A DNA stretch of 64,000 nt, from positions 40,524-104,523 of the IMG/VR virus record IMGVR_UViG_3300028384_001275; one strand, written 5' to 3'. Positions 52,601-60,500 of the stretch are shown piece by piece. Position 1 is the first letter of the stretch. The number at the start of each line of letters is the position of its first letter. The notes under the pieces are model-generated. The model ran no database searches. It saw only the letters and a program-made list of their open reading frames with translations, and was not told the origin of the DNA. This stretch comes from a virus. Both the position numbers and the translations under genes were made by a program.

Positions 52601-55600
52601 ATCTTTGATTACTTCGTCCATGAATCTTCAGGTGACTACTTCTCCAACCAGTCATACACAGGTATTCCATTCAAGGATATTCCTAAGTATAAACTCGACG
52701 GATCTATTAACTTCCTGAGAGATCAGGTTGACTTCCGTCCTGGCGTTGGTGAGTTGGCATCTGGATCGGGCACAGTATCTGCACCTTTCTTTGTGAATTG
52801 TGCTTCTCTCGATTTTGGTGCTAGGACATTTGATACATCTGGTGGTGCAGGTGGATCAACTATCTTTGATGTGCCTAAAGTTAATACCGAGATCCGTATG
52901 GATTATGAGTATTATCTACCTAGAGTTGACAAACTTTTCCTGACTCATGATAGTCAGCTTAAGTTGGTGAGTGGCGTATCTTCGGAAGAGATGCCACCAC
53001 CAGATAATGTGCAGAATGCAATGCTTTTGGCACAAATTGAGAATAGACCATATGTCTATGATGTAGAAAGAGACATTCTGCTGTATCCAGAAATTATTCG
53101 TCGTTATACGATGAAGGACATCGGTGAAATTGAGCAGAGACTGGAGCACGTTGAATATTATACTGCTCTGTCGATGCTTGAATCACAGGCAGAAAATACT
53201 AAGTCCTATGATGACAACGGATTCGACAGACTGAAGAATGGTTACGTTGTTGATGACTTTACTGATCATACGATTGGTGACGTGCTTAACGTGGACTATA
53301 AGGCATCCATGGACTTCCAAGAAGGATGGTTGCGCCCTGCTCACTATACTACCAATGTACCTCTGGAGCTGAATCTTTCAGAGTCTACAAATATTGTTAA
53401 AACGGGTGGTAATATGGCAATGTTGCCATATGAAAATCTAGCAATTATTACTCAACCATATGCATCTCGTGTTGAAAATGTAAACCCATTCAACGTGTTT
53501 ACATTCATTGGTCGTATTGATTTGTCCCCTGCATCCGACGACTGGATTGACACTAGACGTAGACCTGCTCGTATCGAAAACGTTGAGGGCGACTTCTCTT
53601 CTGTTGCTAGAGACTTACAGATTGACCAGAATGGTTTTGCTCCTATCCAATGGGGATCTTGGCGGACTAATTGGACTGGACAATCTCTAATCTCTAGGAC
53701 TCGATTTAGAAATAGATCTGGTAGTTTCTCTGCAGGTGGTCGTCGTTTGGGTCGTCTGGGTCACGGTCAAGGTCGTCAACCCATCTTCGTCCACGAGAGA
53801 CGCACATGGCGTGTTGTTAATAACCAAGCGAGACAGGGCATTCGGACCCGTGTTGTGCCCAAGATTGATAAGAAATCTTTGGGTGATAGCGTGCTGTCGG
53901 TCTCAGCAGTGCCCTGGATTAGATCCAGAAATGTTTCCTTTAACTCTGAGCGACTGAAGCCTCGCACCAGAATGTATGCATTCTTTGATGGTGTAAATGT
54001 AACTGGTTATATCACACCAAAAGTAGTTGAATTGGTTAAAAATTCTACTGCTGATCCAAATACAAACGAAACACCTTTTGTCGTTGGTGAAACTGTTAGA
54101 GGTCTAACTTCCAAGTGTAAGATTAAAGTTGCAGCTGCTAATGATGCTTATGTAACAGACCCTTATGGTGTAGGAGCTGCTACTTTGGCAGAATCTTATG
54201 CATCACAAACCAGTTTCCTCAACATTGATACAGAAGCGATGTCTGCTACTGTCAATCCTAATTTCTTTGGAAATATAACTGTTGGCGAAGTGCTTTTGGG
54301 AGAAACTTCTGGTGCTCGTGCGGTTGTGAAAGATCGCCGTCTTCTCACAGATAATGTTGGTAACCTCCGTGGTGTCCTCTTTATTCCAGATCCCAAGAAT
54401 GATTCTAATCCTCGTTGGGCAACTGGCACAAGGACTTTTAGATTTACAACATCCGATACTAACAGTAGAGCATCTGGTGAAGTTGATTCTTCGGCAGATA
54501 CTACATATGCTGCACAAGGCACATTGAGAGTTGTTAGAGAGAATATTCTTGCAATTCGTAATGCTGAAATTCAGAGAGATACCGTCCGTGATCGACGGAC
54601 TGTGATTACTACTAGATCATCTACACGTCAGATTGGTTGGTATGACCCTCTAGCACAATCTTTCTTGCCTCAGGAAGAAGGTGGTGTTTTCTTGACGGGT
54701 GTTGATATTTTCTTCAAGACTAAGGACACGAATGTCCCCATCTCGATGCAGATTCGCACCATGGAGAATGGCACTCCAACTAAAGAGATTCTACCTTTCT
54801 CTGATGTAACTATTTCACCTGATCAGGTTGAGTTGTCTGATAACGCAGCTATTCCTACTAGATTCACATTTAGATCTCCAGTCTATGTCAAATCTGATAT
54901 TGAATATTGCTTCGTCTTGTTGTCAGACTCTAATGAATATCAAGTCTGGATCTCCAGAATGGGTGATGTTGACGTTACTGGCACAAGGACTATTTCCGAG
55001 CAACCATATTCTGGTGTGCTCTTCAAGTCACAAAACGCTTCTACCTGGACTGCAGACCAATATGAAGATCTCAAGTTTACTATTTACAGAGCAAAATTCA
55101 CACAGTTGAATGGCACAGCTATTCTGAATAATGCTGAATTGGGTGAAGGTAATGGTGGTATTCATAATCTAATTGAAAATCCAATCCTTACAATTAAACC
55201 CAAGCAAACTTTGCTCCTCCCCACAGGAGGTAATTACAACTTCACTATTGGTGCAAGAGTCTTGCAGCAACCTTCAGGTGCTTCAGGTACTGTTACTGCT
55301 TTTGATGCAGTTTCAGATCCTGAGGAATTGACACTTACTGATATCCAAGGAAATTTTGCCGCAGGTTTCCTTGATGCTCAGAATAATCCTTTCCAAGGTC
55401 TGACATCATCTCAGTCGGTTGCAACGATTGTACTTTCGGCAATTTTCAATGGTGTGTTTGAAGTTGGCGATACTGTTACTGGATCTGGATCTAGTGCTAC
55501 AGGTGTAGTCACTTCTTATGTCTCTGGGACAAATACATTGACACTCAATTATATCAGCAAATCATTTGATGCAGCTGATACCTTGACCAATCCTGGTGGC

Positions 55601-56968
55601 ACATCTGCAACTATTACAAGTATTGCATATAGTGGTGACTCTTATACTGCATACCCAACACAAGCACCTTCTTTCCCAGCCGATGATAAGGAAGTGTTGG
55701 TTTTCCACAGAAACCATGGTATGCACCAGAGGACTAATAATGTAAGAGTTAGTGGCATTGTTTCAGAAGTGCCAGATACCACTCTCACATCAACACTGGC
55801 AGCAGGTGCTACATCGATCCAAGTCCAAGATTCATCTCAATTCCATACAATCATTGGTGGTGCTTCAATCGGTAACCTCAACCCTGGTTATCTGAAGATC
55901 GGTGATGAGATTATTAAATATTCTGCCGTCTCTACTAATGGACAGGTAATTACAGTTGCAACCAGTGGTCGTGGATCTAATGGCACTGCTGATGTAGAGC
56001 ATCCTTCAGGTACAACTGTTGAATGTTATAACCTAGATGGAATTCCTCTGGTTGAATTGAATAAGGTCCATGAAAATATTTCATGTCCTTGGTTGGATAC
56101 CTATATGCTACACATTGAAAAAGTAGCAACTAATGGTATTCGTGGAGGTGGCACAGATGTGCTAGCTTCTCAAAATATTCAATTTGAGACCATCACTCCT
56201 ACCATTTCCACAATGGTAACTCCTGAGTCTGCTATTACTGCTCGGGTAAATACTACAACAGCAACATCAATCGGTGATGGATCCACAACTGTGGATCAAT
56301 CTTCCTTTATTAATAACGGACAATATGTTGATGTTGTGCTTAATGAAGAGAATACCTTCTATTCTCCACAGATGATCGCTTCCAAGATCAATGAAGAGAA
56401 TAAATTAGATGGTAATAAATCTTTAACAATGGCACTTACACTGACCAGTGAAAAAGATACTATCTCTCCTGCTATCGACCTAGATAGAGTGTCGTTGATT
56501 ACAACAACGAATCGCATTAATAAATGGCCAGGTGGTCCTTCACCATATGGACAGCAAAATGCAATCGATAGATCACGCGATGTATCTACTCTGCCTCAAG
56601 GTGATCAAAACGATGCTGTGTATATTACACGTCTAGCACGTTTGGGATCGGAGTCACGCACATTGAAGTTTGACTTCCAAATCACTCGCCACCCTGACAC
56701 TGAAGTCAGACTCTATTACAGAGCATTTAAGACTGGAGATAATGCTGATCCAACAACTATTGGTTGGACATCGGTTGGCGATCCCATTACAACATTGAAT
56801 CAGCAATATGACATCACACCTACAGATGAATATCTGTGGAAAGATTATTCTTACGAAGTCAAAGGTCTTTCATTCAATGCTTTCCAAGTGAAGATTGTAA
56901 TGAGATCTAAGAATCAAGCAAGAGTACCATTTATTGCTGACTTCAGAGCAATAGCTCTAGCTACTTGA
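49664..56968 (+). CDS. Large DUF4815-type tail protein
   Basis: A 2434-residue structural protein. Residues 8-60 (ISPYFDDFNKDDNYYRVLFR ... ELTTMQSILQNQ) match the DUF4815 family of marine phage tail proteins. Residues 1343-1446 are Arg-rich and lead into VPWIRSRNVSF ... LKPRTRMYAFFDGVNVT, a segment I recognise from such proteins. After it come WYDPLAQSFLPQEEGG, a receptor-type beta domain and GETVTG-like G-x-SGA repeats. The final 200 residues (YGQQNAIDRS ... DYSYEVKGLSFNAFQVK) also look typical. Adjacent to gp8, it probably forms the baseplate periphery or fibre connector; exact role unknown. Confidence 0.78.
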   Translation: MPQNTNLNISPYFDDFNKDDNYYRVLFRPGYPIQARELTTMQSILQNQVESIGQHFFKEGAMVIPGQVGYDLEVQAIILQQNFLGVDIETYRTQLHGQIVEGITTGIKAKVLYSISSAESDRSYVTLYVKYIDSGDTSSDTTLKTFQPNEQLLAEKEITFGTTLIEIGSPFAQLLPVNATATASTAYVNQGVYFIRGHFVDIPSSYLILDQYSNSPSYRVGLEVSESIITPEDDPDLNDNAAGTSNYSAPGAHRFRIKTQLVKKAINDSTDKNFIELLRLNNSKVEEFVTATAYSELEKSLARRTYEESGDYVIDTFTVTAREHLDDGFNNGVYRAGQISPEGNLASDDRVAFEVSPGRAYVKGYRVEFLTPQYVDALKPRDFEGVQNAILSFRLGQFVKVYDVYGWPDLTGEGVTKAYQTLELYDDWTLNTTNTVVGRQIGRCRTIQLQEDTDTTYDLWIFDAQMYTALNFATGNNSVTVGDRLKGRTSGATGFVADAGSGTYCHVEQVSGNFVNGEVIERDGRVIGTLEAAHTFNLTDTRSCRGRNTSNQIIFGANWLLNDQQQIEGSTITYETSPDHQLVGFRTKFADDLRPGDVVTPTQSSAEGENSLRITRVNPQQIATRVGNAYTGATSYIFDYLDQEASIDNSLKKGTVNAGEYNTLVRMRPFVFQKDYQNGEMTIDAPRVSMKSISDESFFVFRTFNNKTVVSGGVTVSLPESEQFATLDDENYILTVLAESGSAYTVGQNLDIDALNDAGTLTVTFGADRQSVTIDGLANVNTIKLTALVSKNIVTKKIKTASKMRAMKVIRTDKNNDDPKYGLAYGNLYGTRIEDEEISFALNDVYKIHAVYESEDDNDATPPYAVLTESTFFDNGTVVVGRTSGARARVIQFINSTLRLYYVALNEIPFQPGETIDGVDDDGNALTAIIDDAEGSVIKGSKVITSQYELDPGQKAHFYDVSKMLRNPAFTAPIRKLMVIFDYFVHESSGDYFSNQSYTGIPFKDIPKYKLDGSINFLRDQVDFRPGVGELASGSGTVSAPFFVNCASLDFGARTFDTSGGAGGSTIFDVPKVNTEIRMDYEYYLPRVDKLFLTHDSQLKLVSGVSSEEMPPPDNVQNAMLLAQIENRPYVYDVERDILLYPEIIRRYTMKDIGEIEQRLEHVEYYTALSMLESQAENTKSYDDNGFDRLKNGYVVDDFTDHTIGDVLNVDYKASMDFQEGWLRPAHYTTNVPLELNLSESTNIVKTGGNMAMLPYENLAIITQPYASRVENVNPFNVFTFIGRIDLSPASDDWIDTRRRPARIENVEGDFSSVARDLQIDQNGFAPIQWGSWRTNWTGQSLISRTRFRNRSGSFSAGGRRLGRLGHGQGRQPIFVHERRTWRVVNNQARQGIRTRVVPKIDKKSLGDSVLSVSAVPWIRSRNVSFNSERLKPRTRMYAFFDGVNVTGYITPKVVELVKNSTADPNTNETPFVVGETVRGLTSKCKIKVAAANDAYVTDPYGVGAATLAESYASQTSFLNIDTEAMSATVNPNFFGNITVGEVLLGETSGARAVVKDRRLLTDNVGNLRGVLFIPDPKNDSNPRWATGTRTFRFTTSDTNSRASGEVDSSADTTYAAQGTLRVVRENILAIRNAEIQRDTVRDRRTVITTRSSTRQIGWYDPLAQSFLPQEEGGVFLTGVDIFFKTKDTNVPISMQIRTMENGTPTKEILPFSDVTISPDQVELSDNAAIPTRFTFRSPVYVKSDIEYCFVLLSDSNEYQVWISRMGDVDVTGTRTISEQPYSGVLFKSQNASTWTADQYEDLKFTIYRAKFTQLNGTAILNNAELGEGNGGIHNLIENPILTIKPKQTLLLPTGGNYNFTIGARVLQQPSGASGTVTAFDAVSDPEELTLTDIQGNFAAGFLDAQNNPFQGLTSSQSVATIVLSAIFNGVFEVGDTVTGSGSSATGVVTSYVSGTNTLTLNYISKSFDAADTLTNPGGTSATITSIAYSGDSYTAYPTQAPSFPADDKEVLVFHRNHGMHQRTNNVRVSGIVSEVPDTTLTSTLAAGATSIQVQDSSQFHTIIGGASIGNLNPGYLKIGDEIIKYSAVSTNGQVITVATSGRGSNGTADVEHPSGTTVECYNLDGIPLVELNKVHENISCPWLDTYMLHIEKVATNGIRGGGTDVLASQNIQFETITPTISTMVTPESAITARVNTTTATSIGDGSTTVDQSSFINNGQYVDVVLNEENTFYSPQMIASKINEENKLDGNKSLTMALTLTSEKDTISPAIDLDRVSLITTTNRINKWPGGPSPYGQQNAIDRSRDVSTLPQGDQNDAVYITRLARLGSESRTLKFDFQITRHPDTEVRLYYRAFKTGDNADPTTIGWTSVGDPITTLNQQYDITPTDEYLWKDYSYEVKGLSFNAFQVKIVMRSKNQARVPFIADFRAIALAT

Positions 56969-57020
56969 TTTCAACCCTTACATGGTTGATTATAATTATT
57001 ATTATTAGATCTGTCAAGCT

Positions 57021-57287
57021 ATGAATAAAGACCACATTGAGAAATACCGAGATGATCTTATCCCCGTTGAGGGGAAGGATGGATGGTATCGAGATCCTGA
57101 TACAATGGCTATTGTGAATTGCAATAAAACAGAGTATGATAACTACATGGCGGCATATGAAGCACGTCAGAAGAAAAGTCAAAAATTTGATGATTTACAA
57201 ACTGACGTTGATGCGCTAAAATCTGATCTTGGTGAGATCAAATCCCTTCTTAAATCATTAGTAAATGGAGAAAACAATGACAGCTGA
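57021..57287 (+). CDS. Conserved small coiled-coil protein
   Basis: An 88-residue protein with a globular start (GWYRDPDTMAIVNCNKTEYD) and a C-terminal coiled coil (DDLQTDVDALKSDLGEIKSL). A TATAAT at 56991-56996 in an ATT-repeat region may drive it. It overlaps the next gene by 11 bases. Similar small proteins accompany tail genes in marine phages; they may be fibre assembly helpers. Confidence 0.62.
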   Translation: MNKDHIEKYRDDLIPVEGKDGWYRDPDTMAIVNCNKTEYDNYMAAYEARQKKSQKFDDLQTDVDALKSDLGEIKSLLKSLVNGENNDS

Positions 57288-57495
57288 TGTGACCGAAACT
57301 GCATCTCAGGAAGAGCTTCTTGAGCAATTCAAAGAGCGTTACCAAAATATTCTCAGTGAGAATCAGCAACTCTCGAAGAAAATCAAAGATAATGAAGCAA
57401 CTGCTTTGAAACTTCTTGGTGCCATTGAAACTCTTGAGTATCTCGGTAAAGACGAAGAAGAAGAAACAGAAACAGAAACAGAAACAGAAGAATGA
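57277..57495 (+). CDS. Acidic coiled-coil protein
   Basis: A 72-residue protein with a helix rich in Glu/Lys/Leu (SQEELLEQFKERYQNILSEN) and a C-terminus of alternating Glu-Thr (ETETETETEE) made by a hexanucleotide repeat GAAACA. ATG 57277 is chosen because GGAG lies eight bases before it; ATG 57265 is also in frame. Closed by a strong terminator. Possibly a tail assembly chaperone; unproven. Confidence 0.55.
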   Translation: MTADVTETASQEELLEQFKERYQNILSENQQLSKKIKDNEATALKLLGAIETLEYLGKDEEEETETETETEE

Positions 57496-57500
57496 TAAGG

Positions 57501-57524
57501 ACCCCCCGAAAGGGGGTTTTTTAT
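57501..57524 (+). terminator. Strong rho-independent terminator
   Basis: CCCCC (57503-57507), loop GAAA, GGGGG (57512-57516), then TTTTTT. The GNRA-type loop and uninterrupted U-run make this the clearest terminator of the window. It separates the baseplate block from the tail fibre. Confidence 0.88.
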
Positions 57525-57528
57525 TAGC

Positions 57529-57535
57529 ATAAATA
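57529..57535 (+). promoter_or_regulatory. Late-promoter-like box CATAAATAA
   Basis: ATAAATA at 57529-57535, preceded by C, lies just after the terminator and 44 bases before the fibre ATG. One mismatch from TATAAATA. Confidence 0.5.
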
Positions 57536-57578
57536 AACCAGAAAGACTCCATGTCGTGCTCTAGGATCCTTTTAAGCG

Positions 57579-60500
57579 ATGGCAAATAGAATTCAATTAA
57601 GACGTGATGGTGCTCAGCAGTGGGCAAACGTTAATCCAATTCTTGCTCAAGGTGAGTTGGGAATTGAGATTGATACCTCTCGTATCAAAATCGGTGATGG
57701 TGTTACGGCATGGAACTCTCTGAGATATGAGAGACCGCTTGAAACCGAATCAAACACTGCTAACACTTTGGTTAAGAGGGATTCTGACGGTAACTTTGAA
57801 GCAGGATCTATTACCGCATCTCTAATCGGAAATGCTGCAACTGCAACCCGACTGGCAAACGCACGTCAGATTCAGTTGGGTGGTGACATGTCTGGTGCTG
57901 GCACGTTTGACGGATCTTCAAACCTAACCATCACTGCTGAGCTGAATTACGTTACGGCACTGCCACACTATGATGCTGAAAACCTAGGAGCAACTGGCAC
58001 ATATACGAGATTTACAGTTGACTCTCGTGGTCGTATTGTTAATGCTGACAATCCCACAGCATTGTCAGACTTTGGTATTACTGACGCACAACCTCTGGAT
58101 AGTGATCTGACATCTCTGGCTGGTATGTCAGGTTTCGGTATCATCTCTCGTCAATCAGAAGGCACACTGGTCAACCGCACCATCACTGGTGGTAGTGGTC
58201 GTGTTATTGTTAATAACGGTAATGGTCAGTCTGCTAACCCATTTGTTGACCTGGCAGATACCACTGTTGTTGTTGGCACCTATAACCAACTCAATAGTAG
58301 AGATCCTCTTTACAATCCAAAAGTTTCGGTTACTACTGGTGAAGAAACTGTTAACTCTCCTAATTTTGAGGTTGACAGATATGGTCGTTTAATTTATGCT
58401 AACACCAGTCCTATTGCAACCGCAACGGAGGGTGCGAAGTCTGGCACATCTTTCACCACTTACGATAACGCTGTTGCGTATTCTAGATTTAGCAAGATTA
58501 TTGCAAGTAACGGTCGCTGCTACCAGGCGGCTATTCGTGACATCCCAGCAGGACTCGGCGAACCTAGTCACAACACCCAAAATGGCGATAACGACGATCA
58601 GGGTGGATGGAGAGACCTGGGTTCTGATACCATTGAGCAAAAGGGTCTTGCGAGTTTCGACCAAGAAGACTTTAATGTAGATGATAATGGTCATGTAACG
58701 ATTGCTGCAAACGCTATTGAGAATTCCCAACTACAATCGTTGGGTCACCTCATGTTTACTGACCAAAATGCAACGGAGACTTTTGAGCTTGACCCCGAGC
58801 GTACGACTGATAATGCTTATCATGGCATTACCAAGCTTAATCATATTAACGTTAACAACAGAACTGGCGGTAGCGTTTTCCGTATCGTTGGTTACGATAC
58901 TGCTGAGTATCCTTTCCAACCTGGCATTCTGGATCAGGGAAATTCCTATCCTGCTATTGCTCCTGACGACGCTGACGGTAACGGTCTTGCCACCAGTGGG
59001 TCATCTCTCACTGGCGCTGTTGACATTAACCTCGATACTACCATCGCTGGTAACATTACTCTTGATGTTACAAAAGCCAACCAGTTCATTAAGCGGACCT
59101 CGGGTAATCTAGAGATTGCTCTGGAAGTTAATGAAGCGACTAATCGCTCCATGGATATCAACGTCACCAATACAGGTGCTGGTGACGCAACTTTCAACCT
59201 GACTGCTGATCAGGACATCACTATTAGTGTGACTGATGTTGACCATAGAGTCAACGTTGAAGACTTTCACTTCCAAGATAATGTCCTTTCCACCACCAAC
59301 TCCACAATGGTGTTGGACCCTAATGATGATGACGATGCTACTGGTGTTGTCCGTATCCGTGGTGACTTGACGGTTGACGGCACAACTACAACAGTCAACT
59401 CAACTGTAACGACTATTCAAGACCCTATCATCACTTTGGGTGGTGAGGATACTTTAACAGTTGATGACAACCTCGACCGAGGTGTTGAGTTTAGGTATTA
59501 TGATACGCAGGAGCGTTTCGGTTTCTTTGGTTGGGATGAAGATTATGCGGACAGTAACATATGGACTGGCACTGGCGGGTATCGCTTCCTCTACAACGCG
59601 ACTAACACAAATGAGGTTTTTGCTGGTACTGACGCTGCTCTCATTGCTGGTAACCTCAGGCTCACAACAAACACAGGATCCACATCTACCACGTCTGGCA
59701 CCCTGGTAGTCACTGGTGGTGTTGGAGTTTCTGGTGATGTCCATATTCAAGAGACGGTTACAGTTGGTAATCAAGTAGAGATTAACGATAGTGTCGTTAT
59801 CAAGTCTGACAATGAAGACTTTTTGATTCAGACCTCTGCTGGTGCCACAAAGTTTAGTGTTGATACTGATACTGGTAACACAGTTATTGAAGGCACAGTT
59901 GATATTACACTTGAGACAAAAATTTACGACAAACTGGTTGTCCGTGCAACCAATAGGAGTTTCAAAGTCCAGAATGGATCTGCTGTTGATAAGTTTGTTG
60001 TTGATTCTGATAACGGTAACACTGAAATTGAAGGCACTCTTGACGTTGATGGTGGAGTAACTTTCAACAGCACTTTGGATGTTGACCTCGCTACCACTCT
60101 TAACAATACTCTGGATGTTGACCTGGACTCAACATTCCATGATGATATTACTCTCGATACCACTGGTAAATTCTTTACCATTACCAACGGCACCGATCAG
60201 AAGTTTAGAGTAACTTCTACTAATGGTAACACCGATATTGAGGGATCTCTTAATGTTGCTGGTGTTAATACTTTTGAGCGCACTAACAACATCGCTGTTG
60301 CAACCACTGATTCTAATATCACCCTGAGCACTGGTGGTAATGCTACCTTTGCTGGTGGCGTTAACATGGATAAGGACCTCCGTGTTGGTGGTGACATCTA
60401 TCTGGCAGACCGTCTGGTGGTTAAAGATGCTGGCACAGCACGCACACGTCCCTCTCTGCTCAACAACGTTGATGTTTTGTATCGCACCTATATGGGTGGT

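Noticed and set aside
55701-55709. Another TTTTCCACA word
   Set aside because: Isolated and inside the 2434-residue tail gene, where it encodes part of VFHRN; a single copy is expected by chance.
57465-57492. GAAACA tandem repeat as a possible phase-variation tract
   Set aside because: The unit is six bases, so changes keep the frame; it only lengthens the Glu-Thr tail.
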